Positions 31,076-42,059 of a stretch of DNA of 64,000 nucleotides are shown here, piece by piece. How positions within the stretch are numbered: position 1 is the first letter of the stretch; every line of letters starts with the position of its first letter. This DNA is from Anthoceros angustus. Its lineage: Eukaryota > Streptophyta > Anthocerotopsida > Anthocerotales > Anthocerotaceae. Made by a program: the position numbers and the translations under genes. The notes under the pieces are model-generated. The model had not been told where the DNA came from and did not search any database. It was given only the letters and a program-made list of their open reading frames with translations. The DNA lies in assembly GCA_010909165.1 (NCBI GenBank), contig VJWM01000272.1:62001-126000 (forward strand), written 5' to 3'.

Positions 31076-31902
31076 TTAACCCCTGGCGGCTAACCGCAGG
31101 TTAACTAACTGCGGGTTGAAGTGTAGGTTTCCGTTATAGCCCTTATTTCAAGCCGTACGTCTGGTAATTAACATTGGCGACTGCTATAACGGGTTAAACC
31201 TGCCACCATAATCATCTATGGATATTTTAAGGTTCAAACGAAGGTGGACAAAATACGAAGCTCTCCTTCCTCTCGAGTTGCGACATTCGCAAAGTTTGAA
31301 GAGCTAGCGAAATGCAACGCTTCTCCACCCTATTCTTGCGGTCGCATGCCCTGTGGCGATTGGAAGGTTAAGTGTAGGTTTCCGTTATAGCCCTTATTTC
31401 AAGCCGTACGTTCGGTAATTAACATTGGCGACTGCTATAACGGGTTAAACCTGCCACCATAATCATCTATGGATATTTTAAGGTTCAAACGAAGGTGGAC
31501 AAATGCGAATCTGAAGCTCTTCCTCTCGAGTTGCGACATTCGCTCGAAGTTTGAAGAGCTAGCGAAATGCACAACTTCTCCACCCTATTCTTGCGGTCGC
31601 ATGCGGGCGATTGGAAGGCCATAGCGGCGCGATGGATGGTCCGTGGACAATGTATCACGCATAGATGGTTTGCGGTGCGCCGCCTTGTCAGATCAAGGCT
31701 GCCGAAGGTGGAGAAGGTGACAATCATGGACACCACTCCGAGCATGGAAGGCATCGGAAGGTCTCATGTCGATACAACTCCGATGGAGAAGGGATAGAAT
31801 GTAGGCCAAGGATTCTCGAGACCACGCCAATCCGGATTAGAATCCAACATTGGTCAAGATGGAACGCGATGCGAAATTGTTTCTTCATCGATCCATGGAG
31901 GA

Positions 31903-32235
31903 GGTGGGGATGACAGCTGCGCCGGTCCTCAGCTTCAGGTCCGGGTTCCTGTTCCTGCGATCTATTTCCGCTCCGACGGCCTGGATGGCGGAGGAGAATC
32001 TGTCCATGGCTGCCAGGGCGCGCTCGTCTTCCGTCCAGTGCGCAGGCCGCTCGCCGATGAATTCCTCGTCTCTAGAATGGGTCGACAGCAGCTGCACTGT
32101 GGACATCAACTTGGTCGCCTGCACCTGGTTGGGGAGGGTTGCCAGGAAAAACGTCTCCGGTCTGGCCAGGAAGGCTTCGTATTCTGGAGAGTTCTCTTCG
32201 GGAATGAGTATGTTTCCAGGGCACAATCATGTGCG
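31903..32235 (-). pseudogene. lipoxygenase C-terminal fragment, copy 3
   Basis: This third copy is cut at the same AAVIP point as copy 2. It keeps the upstream frame open (PGNILIPEENSPEYEAFLAR) because the CCTGG at about 32,217-32,221 is intact, unlike the other two copies. It lies about 1.17 kb from copy 2. Confidence 0.8.
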
Positions 32236-32435
32236 CGCCGCGAAGTTAACCCCTGGCTTGGCTAACCGCAGGTTAACTAACTGCGGGTTGAAGGTTAAGT
32301 GTAGGTTTCCGTTATAGCCCTTATTTCAAGCCGTACGTTCGGTAATTAACATTGGCGACTGCTATAACGGGTTAAACCTGCCACCATAATCATCTATGGA
32401 TATTTTAAGGTTCAAACGAAGGTGGACAAATGCAG

Positions 32436-34735
32436 AATACGAAGCTCTCCTTCCTCTCAGAGTTGCCTGACATTCGCTGCGAAGTTTGAAGAGCTAGCGA
32501 AATGCAGAACGCTTCTCCACCCTATTCTTGCGGTCGCATGCCCCAGGGGCGATTGGAAGGCCATAGCGGCGATGGATGGGCGGTCTGGACAATGTATCAC
32601 GCATAGATGGTTTGCAGGTAGCTGCCTTGCCTTCGTATTCTGCGTCGTCGCGGAAGGTGGAGAAGGTGACAATCATGGACACCACTCCAGAGCATGGAAG
32701 GCATCGGAAGGTCTCAATCGATACAACTCCGATGGAGAAGGGATAGAATGTAGGCCAAGGATTACGACCACGCCAATCCGGATTAGGAATCCAACATTGG
32801 TGAAGATGGAGCGGCAGTGAGTTTCTTCATCGCTCCATGGAGGTCGGGAATGATGGGACCGAATTTTGCGGGAATGAGGATGCGGGCACGAACACCAGCG
32901 GTGGCATCCGAGCCATTCACGTAAACGCCGAGTCAACATTGCGGTGAAGCATAGACATTATCCAAGCCGAGATTGAAGAGGACCATGAAGTCAGCATTGA
33001 AGAAATACATAACGCATGGTCTTCGCATTGTCAGCGCAGTTGTTTGTCGCAATTGGGAAAGAAGAATATAGAGAGCCTCGATATCGCTTCTTGGGATTGC
33101 CTCGAACAAGCAGGAAATATATTTGCAAGGATTGCTCGAGGTAGAACAAGCAACCTCCGGTCGCAATGTTCTCAATTTTCTCCGAGAGAAGTTGCAATGT
33201 TGTGTACAAGTTTCGAAAAGTGTTCGCATTGGATGGCGAAGGTATGAACATTTGAAACAGAGAGTACTAACGAACACACCATGGTCATCGAATTGAAGTT
33301 CCAAGGACGCCAATCAAGATCATGTTCGGAATGCATTGCTTGGATGGAAAAGTTTTCAAGCTAACGCATGCCCAATGTTTGATTTTCAACTTGCGATTCA
33401 TATACCAAAGGAGAGATATTCCGTGACTACAAACGGAGGTTTCAAGAGTCGGTTTGACCAACGCCTCTCATTCTCACTGCCTTATGGAAGAAACATTTTC
33501 CAAAAGTGAAGATACCAAAGTGTAGTTTTCAAAATGCGTCCAATGCGAACGTTGAAGACAAATGCATACGAAGCTCTCCTTCCTCTCAGAGTTGCCTGAC
33601 ATTCGCTGCGAAGTTTGAAGAGCTAGCGAAATGCACAACGCTTCTCCACCCTATTCTTGCGGTCGCATGTCCCAGGGGCGATTGGAAGGCCATAAGCGAG
33701 CGCGATGGACAGGGTCTGTGGACAATGTATCACGCATAGATGGTTTGCAGGTAGCTGCCTTGCCTTCGTATTCTGCGTCGTCGCGGAAGGTGGAGAAGGT
33801 GACAATCATGGACACCACTCCAGAGCACGGAAGGCATCATAAGGTCTCTGTAATCAATACAACTCCCGATGGAGAAGGGATAGAATGTAGGCCAAGGATT
33901 CTGGAGACCACGCCAATCCCCGGGATTAGGAATCCAAGATTGGCTGAAGATGGAACGCGACAGCGGAAATTGTTTCTTCATCGATCCATGGAGGAGGTCG
34001 GGAATGATGGGACCGAATTTTGCAGGAATGAGGATGCGGGCACAGAACACCACGGCAGTGGCATCCAGGCCGAGCCATTCACAGAAACGTCGAGTCAACA
34101 TTGCACGGTGAAGCGTAGACATTATCCAAGCCGGAGATTGAAGAGGACCATGAAGATGTGCAGCATTGAAGAGATACATAACGCATGGTCTGCGCATTGC
34201 TGTAGCGCAGGTTGTTTGCTGCAATTGGGAAAGAAGAATATAGAGAGCCTCAGATATCGCTTCTTGGGATTGCCTCGAGAACAGCAGGAAATATATTTGC
34301 AAGGATTGCTCGAGGTAGAACAAGCAACCTCCGGTCGCAATGTTCTCAATTTTCTCCGAGAGAAGTTGCAATGTTGTGTACAAGTTTCGAAAAGTGTTCG
34401 CATTGGATGGCGAAGGTATGAACATTTGAAACAGAGAGTACTAACGAACACACCATGGTCATCGGAATTGAAGTTCCAAGGACGCCCAATCAAGATCATG
34501 TTCGGAATGCATTGCTTGGATGGAAAAGTTTTCAAGCTAACGCATGCCCAATGTTTGATTTTCAACTTGCGATTCATATACCAAAGGAGAGATATTCCGT
34601 GACTACAAACGGGAGGTTTCAAGAGTCGGTTTGACCAACGCCTCTCATTCTCACTGCCTTATGGAAGAAACATTTTCCAAAAGTGAAGATACCAAAGTGT
34701 AGTTTTCAAAATCGTCCAATGCGAACGTTGAAGAC
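32436..34735. repeat. direct duplication, two units of about 1.13-1.17 kb
   Basis: Unit A is about 32,436-33,566 and unit B about 33,567-34,735, with the same order of landmarks. Unit B carries extra short stretches that unit A lacks. Many differences fit loss of AG or TG from CAG/CTG in A: CTCAGATAT against CTCGATAT, and CATCCAGGCC against CATCC. Both contain the N-terminal part of the DUF7869-type gene on the plus strand. Confidence 0.75.
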
Positions 34736-36350
34736 TGCATCGAGATGACCAGAACCGACAAGAACAAGGTATTTCATATCGAGTTCCTTTTGACTTCCAT
34801 GGAATCATGAGCACTCCACCGCCTCTAGACTCGCCGCCCACTGCCGGGTGCGCTTGTGCGCGACCCGCGTAGAATCGCACGCGCGCCGATCACACAGGAT
34901 GCACCAAATCACCGCAAACCGGGCACAGATTGCGCGCCCCACGCAGCGGAGGCCGCAGACGGCGTGGCGCCAAGACCAGGCTGGGTCTTGGTGCGTGCAA
35001 GGCGCGCAAGACGCTCACAAGACCGTGTCAGCCCGGCGCAAGATATGGGCTCGGGTCCATGCACGCGCGGTACCAAGGACAAACTTCGACCATGTGATCC
35101 ATTTCATCGTGATGAGGTCCATGAGCAGCACCTCCGTGAACATCGGTCGGCGATCAAGCAGGAGCGACTAAAACTTGCAAAACATCGCTTGAAGTGTAAA
35201 GGCCAACCGAGCAAATACATTGGAATGGCGATAGGCAGGATGGACCAAAGCAAGACGAGCTCCACATTTTCCCCGCCTCCAAAGGATTTTGCGATGGTCT
35301 CATTCCGGTCCATGTTGTGGGTTGTTTGGTATACAACAACATTATGAAGACCGGTGTTTGTGAACTTCCCGAATATTCGGAACGACGCCAACTTAACTAT
35401 TCATATCATCCAGGATGTTATTCTCACCTATGAGACGGTTCTGCCGAAGACGTTTTACTTGCAACTGGACAACACGGCCAGAGAAAACAAGAATATGTTG
35501 TTGTTTGCATACTTAAGTATGCTTGTCGAGAAGCGGGTCTTCGATAAGGTGAAGGTGGGCTTTCTTCTTGTCGGGCACACGCATGATGCAGTTGATCAAA
35601 TGTTCTCATGCTTTTCTAAAAGTCTCAGGCACAAAAAAGCAATGTCACTCGAAACCCTTATGAGTTTGATTCATCAGGCTTATACACCCAATCCGGAAGT
35701 GAAAATGGTTTCCGAGGTGGCCGATTTCAGGAGCTTTGTCTGGCCCAATGGGATGGGTAAAAGAGGGACACGAGATGCAGCGGTAAGAAATTTGCACAAT
35801 CATAGTTATCAGCATCAATTCAAAATTTCAAGGGAAGAAAGAGCTGGCGGCGCCACTGTAACAGTTCTTCGTGGCAAGGCACTTTCTACTTGTTCGCATT
35901 GGGAACCGTTGGAGGGTTTGGAGTTCCTTCGGAGAATACCTGAAATAGATATAAGGGGAGCGCCTTTATGTCCACTTCAACTGCATGGGAAACCCGCGGA
36001 CGCCGACCCGCATAAATCATTGGCAGCCATTAGGAAAGCCCTCGAAGGACCGATGCAAAAATATCTATCTCTGGAAGACAAAGTATGATGGAACTCATTC
36101 GGCATCACAATGTATGGCAAAATCGAGGAGGAGTCCATCGAGATCTTCAAAAGCATGGGAGTGGTACAACAGGACGAGGCCGAGCGGAACTTAAATCCCA
36201 TTGACGCTCCAGATGTCTTTGTCATTCGCCCCCCGCGAACCTCGAAACTGGCCACATGTATGTCGGGAATTTTAGGCCACCGGGAGCCGCAGCCCATCGA
36301 GTTGGCGAGATTCGATGGGGATGTGTCCGAGATCGACGAGGCCATATGAT
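34150..36350 (+). pseudogene. DUF7869-type mobile-element protein, degenerate
   Basis: Several plus-strand frames line up with this family, which is common in mosses, algae and animals. The N-terminal part is LLQLGKKNIESLRYRFLG and EVEQATSGRNVLNFL (34,220-34,350), then LWKKHFPKVKIPKC (34,660). The middle part has VHEQHLREHRSAI and YIGMAIGRMDQSKT (35,115-35,260), with a frameshift near 35,260. The 244-codon frame 35,354-36,088 is the DUF7869 core: LQLDNTARENKNMLL and VGFLLVGHTHDAVDQMF. A further frame 36,110-36,350 is probably the C-terminus after one more shift. A GC-rich stretch at 34,830-35,090 interrupts the gene. It is thought to be transposon-derived; no enzymatic activity can be assigned. 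A partial N-terminal duplicate lies at 32,980-33,420. Confidence 0.7.
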
Positions 36351-36616
36351 TGCAGTCCCATGTGAGATGATTTATCGTAACAGCCTTCTTGCGTGTAAGA
36401 CTTGGATTTCTTATGTGACGAACCTTACCTAGTTGTCCAGGGTGACAGAATAGCAATGCGCTTGAGGGAAGGTACCTACCGAGGAGATATTGGCTCCACA
36501 CAATGTTGATAGAGAGGGTTTATATAACGGAGGAAGCGACCCAAGCACCGGATCGATCGCTGATATCGGAGACATTTATTTTGGCATACTGGTTCTCGTT
36601 TGCAAGGGATAGCACT

Positions 36617-36644
36617 CCCTACTAGAAAAGGCAGCCTATGTTAC
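36617..36644 (+). repeat. left terminal inverted repeat of the CACTA element
   Basis: The repeat begins CCCTACTAGAAAAGG and continues to ATGTTAC. It is preceded by the putative target duplication ACT. It matches the right end at 55,662-55,689 except for one A in the A-run. Confidence 0.82.
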
Positions 36645-36895
36645 ACTTATGTTAAGATTTGGACCCCGGATGTAACACTTATGTTGCAATTTTGGGGTCA
36701 TGTAACACTTTTGGGCGCTTGTTACACTTTGGCTTGGAAACCAAACCGAGTGTTTGTTGCAACCATGTTGCAAGTGTGTTGCAATTTTGTTGAGATGAAG
36801 TGAGAGGCGCTTTTGTCCTCTCTCAAGATTGCAACACGGTTGTAATATATAAAGTGTTACAAGAAAAGTCTTGTAACACTTTTGGAGGCTTGCAC
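36645..36895. repeat. left subterminal repeat array
   Basis: TGTAACACTT, its reverse AAGTGTTACA, and TGTTGCAA-type motifs occur at least ten times in both orientations in about 250 bases. In CACTA elements such clusters bind the TNPA-type protein that brings the ends together. That role is inferred from the family. Confidence 0.7.
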
Positions 36896-37900
36896 CAACC
36901 TCCTCCCCATCTACCTTCCTCCTTTACTACATTTACCATATAGAATACTTGGTTTCCCTTATTACCTCGTATGAATACATATAAATAAATACATGTATGC
37001 ATACAGCCTTCGTAGAATACTGGTATTGGTAATATGCCATATACGACAATTTCCTGTGACATACGGTTATATTTCATTTTGTATAAAACACAGTTATACG
37101 ACACACTGATAACGTACGTAAATTGTACACGTCCAGGATACTATACTTTGTATTCATCATTCCTGAAAACCTGTACGGATACATACATCCCACATTTCAC
37201 CCCAGCGGCCTATTTTTGTGTATCCGGTGTCGCGCAACCTACCTTCTCTAGCGGGCGTTACGTGCGGCTTGTCCCCATGCCCATCGGCTTCTTGCCATGG
37301 CTCGCCCACCCTTCTTATCAATTTACTACTTTGTCCTTCCGCCTAGGAGTTTGCTTTTGCGCCTGCGGGTTCTTTCGCTCCATACAGGCGCTTCTTCATT
37401 TCTAATTTCCTACTCCTCATCGTATGCATGAGAAGGAAACCTCCTACAACCCCTGCTTTTGCGATTTTCTTCCTCCCTTCCTCTTGCGTCGTCTCACACC
37501 GCCTTTCCCTTTCCATCGCATCCACCTCCCTTCCCTTCTCCCCTCCGCACGCACCCACGTACAAACATCGCAGCATGCCCTTCAAGACATGTGCATATAG
37601 TGGTGTGCACAACGACCTTCAATTGCTTACCTTCCCGCACCCCATCTTTTCTTATGTACCTCTTGCCCACATCCACACCACCACCTCCTTCCATCCTCGC
37701 TCACTGTGGCGGCCCGTGCCCGTCACACGGCCCCGCCTCCCCTCCCCTCCCCTCCCCGCCTCTTTCGGCCTCCACCTTTTGTCACGGTGGCGTAGCCTCC
37801 AATGGGGCCCTGTGGAGGTCCATGCGCATCGGAGTGCGCTGTATGTGTCTGCACGGTTAGGCACGCCTCAATGTCGCCCCTTCCTCATACTGCGCCTTTG
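36896..37900. other. element interior without recognised gene
   Basis: This is an AT-rich stretch (36,930-37,200) followed by C/T-rich DNA. It probably holds the 3' untranslated region of the minus-strand transposase gene. No conserved motif was recognised. Confidence 0.4.
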
Positions 37901-40900
37901 TTGTTTCGTTGCGCCATCAAGTACCCCTTTGCTGCCTCTTTCTCCTCCCCTCGAAAATTCCCTCATGGCTGCCACTCGCCTTTTGGCCCCACCACGACCA
38001 TGGCTTCGCCATGGACCCCGCCTCCTCCATTCGCCACCGCCTCCCTCTCCCACCCCATTTGTTCACAGCGACGCTGACATGCCCCGCCTTGTCAGTGACG
38101 ACACAATTGCCTCCCGCACAAATTCTCATCCGCCTCCGATTCCATCCCTCATGTCTTTCACGGCCCTCGTCACTCCCTCCCCTCGACCCCATCTCCGTCC
38201 ACAATGTGCGATTACGCGTCACTGGCGATGGCACCTCCCAACACACGCCCTTTACCACCGGCTGCCCTCTTGACACACCCTCCTTCCGTGAACCGCATGG
38301 CACTTTGATTCCAAGTCCCTCCCCTCGAAAATTCCCTCATGGCTGCCACTCGCCTTTTGGCCCCACCACGACCATGGCTTCGCCATGGACCCCGCCTCTC
38401 CCTACACATCTTCTCACACTCTCGGCATTCACACTATCACCGTGCATGGACGTTCCATCACCTTCGGGTGATCGTGGCGTCGTCGGCACCACGATCACAT
38501 TGCCCGTCATAGCCTCACTCGGACACTGTTTCCACCATCCGCACCATCCACCTTCGTGGCACCAAGCCCGCCTCCCCTCCCCTCCGCTTTCGTGTTTTGT
38601 CTCCTCCTCTCTCCCAATGCATTCTACTCCCACCGTCCTCCTACTTATCCCCCACATCCACACCACCACCTCCTGCAGGGCCCTGCCTTCCATCCTTCGT
38701 CTAAATGCCACGGATCTGGATCCATCTCCAATTCCATGTCGTTCAACAAAATTGTCATCTCCCTTGTCCTCGGCCATAGCCTCGAACCTCCGGGTGGTTC
38801 GTTATTCCATGTCTTACCAGTATGAACTCGGGATGACCCGCCATCGCGAACCGCCCACAGAGGTTGCATGGAGATCGTCCTCTTCGCCTCCCAAATTCAG
38901 CCTCCTCTTGGGTACCTCCCATGCTTCTTCTCAAACCAAGCACCCATCCAAAGACGCCTCCCTTGCCCCAAGGGTTTGGCCCCACCCTCCGTTTTGGCCA
39001 GCCTCTCTTTGCAAGTTCATACTTGATGGCTCGAACTTCCTGCTTGCAGCTCCATCCGAGCCTGTGCAAGGGCATCTTCCCACTCCTCCTCGTCCACCAT
39101 GCTCGGCTTCTTACCCGCCTCCCCTCCTCCTCTCCCTCTCCTCTAATGCGCCTTTGCGGCCTCCACACATCGAGAATTGCGCGTGCGAGTCATTTATGAG
39201 AAGTGTCGGCTTATCTGGACTTCACCACCAGGTCGGGAAGGCTTGACACCGATTTCACTAACCGTCCCTTCTCCCCTCGGGCGTCGCGCCATCTTGCCAT
39301 GTTCCCAGTTCATTCACAACCTTTGTCCTCACTAGCCAATCCAGGCCTTGCTTCGCCAGACTTCAACAACATCGGATTCCCTTCCTGTCCTTTGCTTTTG
39401 CATTGCCTCCTTCACCATTTCACGCCATTCCTTTTATCAAGGTCACAAGTGCATCGTTGTCCACCTCACACCACTCCATCGCATCCTTCTGCACCCTCCT
39501 CTCCCTTGTCATCACACCTCCCCTTGGCGAACCGCCGCCATTCCTCATCCAGCCTCAGTCGGCGCACCGGGACCCCGCCTCCCTTGCCCCAAGGGTTTGG
39601 CCCCACCTCCTCTCCCTTGTCATCACACCACCACCTCCCGTGTTGCCATGGCTGCCACTCGCCTTTTGGCCCCACCACGACCATGGCTTCGCCATGGACC
39701 CCGCCTCCATTCGCCACCGCCTCCCCTCCTCCTCTCCCACCCCATTTGTTCACAACGACACTGACATGCCTTGCCGGTGACGACACAATTGCCTCCGCTG
39801 GAATGAATTCTCATCCGCCTCCAATTCCATCCCTCATGTCTTTCACGGCCCTCGTCACTCCCTCGACCCCATCTCCGTCCACAATGTGCGATTACGCTCA
39901 CTAGGCGGGCACCCTCCCAACACACGCCCTTTACCAGCCTGCTGCCCTCTTGACACACCCTCCTTCCGTGAACCGCATGGCTTCTGATTCCAAGTCCTCT
40001 CGCCCACGCAGCCAGAACTTGACGTGACGGCACCCTCCCAACACACGCCCATTACCACCGGCTGCCCTCTCCCTACACATCTGCTCACACTCTCTTCATT
40101 CACACTATCACCGTGCATGGACGTTCCATCACCTTCGGGTGATCGTGGCGTCGTCGGCACCACGATCACATTGCCCGTCATAGCCTCACTCGGACACTGT
40201 TTCCACCATCCGCACCATCCCACCTTCGTGGCGCTGCCCCGCCTCCCCTCCGTTTCTCTTCGTGTTTTGTCTCCTCCTCTCTCCCAATGCATTCTACTCC
40301 CACCGTCCTCCTACTTATCCCCCACATCCACACCACCACCTCCTGCAGGTGCACCCCATCTTCCATCCTTCGTCTAAATGCCACGATCTGGATCCATCTC
40401 CAATTCCATGTCGTTCAACAAAATTGTCATCTCCCTTGTCCTCGGCCATAGCCTCGAACCTCGGGTGGTTCGTTATTCCATGTCTTACCAGTATGAACTC
40501 GGGAGACCCGCCATCCGCGAACCGCCCACAGAGGTTGCATGGAGATCGTCCTCTTGATCTCCCAAATTCAGCCTCCTCTTGATTTGGGTACCTCCCATGC
40601 TTCTTCTCAAACCAAGCACCCATCCAGACGCCCTCCCTTGCCCCAAGGGTTTGGCCCCACCCTCCGCTTTTGGCCCCACCCTCCGTTTCTCTTTGTCGTA
40701 AGTTCATACTTGATGGCTCGAACTTCCTGCTTGCAGCTCCATCCGAGCCTGTGCAAGGGCATCTTCCCACTCCTCCTCGTCCACCATGCTCGGCTTCTTA
40801 CCCGCTCCTCCCCTCCCCGCTCCCTCTCCTCTAATGCACCGCCTCCACACATCGAGAATTGCGCGTGCGAGTCATTGAGAAGTGTCGGCTTATCTGGACT

Positions 40901-41350
40901 TCACCACCAGGTCGGGAAGGCTTGACACCGATTTCACTAACCGTCCCTTCTCCCCTAACGCCGCGCCATCTTGCCATGTTCCCAGTTCATTCACAACCTT
41001 TGTCCTCACCGGTCATTTTCGTGCCTTGCTTGCTCAGACCCCGAACAACATCGGATTCCCTTCCTTCCTGTCCTTTGCTTTTGCATTGCCTCCGCCATTT
41101 CACGCCATTCCTTTTATCAAGGTCACAAGTGCATCGTTGTCCACCTCACACCACTCCATCGATCCGCCCCTGCACCCTCCTCTCCCTTGTCATCACACCT
41201 CCCCTTGGCGAACCGCCATTCCTCATCCAGCTTCAGGCGTTGTTTGGCGCACCGGGACCCCGCCCACGCGGTTGCCCCGACCGCCCTCGGTTTCGTTTGC
41301 CTTCGTCCCAACCACCTCCCGTGTTGCCATGGGCTGCCTCCACATGTCCT
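37900..41350. repeat. tandem duplication inside the transposon, period about 1.68 kb
   Basis: Landmarks such as CGTGCATGGACGTTCC (38,436 and 40,112), TGCAAGTTCATACTTG-type text (39,010 and 40,700) and CTTCACCACCAGGTCGGG (39,219 and 40,899) repeat in order. A shorter block with GCCACTCGCCTTTTGG occurs at about 37,968, 38,343 and 39,653. Minus-strand frames show no family I can name (for example FILVRHGITNHP). It lies downstream of the transposase on its strand, so it may be a duplicated 3' part of that gene. Confidence 0.6.
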
Positions 41351-42059
41351 GCTGCATGAACAGCTGCCAGCATGCCAAGCAAGGTGCACCGCAACGTCCG
41401 CAAAGCGAACTGCATCAACGTGTGTACAAATTCGGAACAAGACGTTCTTGTCAATCCAGTCTCGAAACACCCACCTCATCTGACAGCAAAGCATCGTCAC
41501 CCACTGCGTTCAATTCGCGAACGCAATGCTCCAAGTCCGCCTCGGGCTGGGATATTCCACGCCTCCATGTCCTCAACCGCCATTGGTTGGGCCGCCATGT
41601 TCCCTTGTCCTCACAACTCTCGTGTGTCTATGTAGGATGCGGTGGCTGGGGTGGATGAGCGAGGTAGCTCGGATCGAGGTGTTAGGTGGTGGGGTGGATG
41701 AGCGAGGTAGCTCGAGACGAGCTTGCCCTCTCATCCTCCCCACCCACCTACGGATAGGCGTCGGCGGCGGCGTCGGCGGTGGTGCTCTAGCGGGGTATCG
41801 ATGTCCGCAAACTCGGCTTCCACGCCTTCCTTCCCGCCATTGCCCGTTCGGGGACGCCACCGCCATCTTGAAGGCATTGGCTTGCCCTTCCGATAGTTGC
41901 CAAGCCAAGGGTCGCCATCGCCAAAATTCAAAGCTCTTCATATGGAAAGCCTTTGTTTGCAAACTCGTCGGCGGCGGCGTCGCGCCATCTTGCCATGTTC
42001 CCAGTTCATTCACAACCTTTGTCCTCACTGCCCTTCTCCTTCGCCATAATGACTAGTGT

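Larger units (their letters stand above)
29891..32435. repeat. tandem repeat units between lipoxygenase fragments
   Basis: Non-coding blocks recur at about 29,895-30,060, 30,200-30,330, 31,080-31,240, 31,365-31,500 and 32,240-32,420. They share GTTAACTAACTGCGGG, TTCCGTTATAGCCC and ATCTATGGATATTTT. Another block, starting GAAGCTCTCCTTCCTC, occurs near 30,090, 31,260, 32,445 and 33,570. Together with the lipoxygenase pieces they form units of about 1.17-1.19 kb in tandem. Confidence 0.75.

Noticed and set aside
33730-34425. A 231-codon minus-strand frame opposite the DUF7869 N-terminus.
   Set aside because: The plus strand fits a known family; the minus frame is its shadow and has no motifs.
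37909-39246. A 445-codon plus-strand frame rich in Pro, Ser and His.
   Set aside because: It spans a tandem-repeat boundary, is antisense to the transposase direction, and its composition simply reflects the C/T-rich strand.
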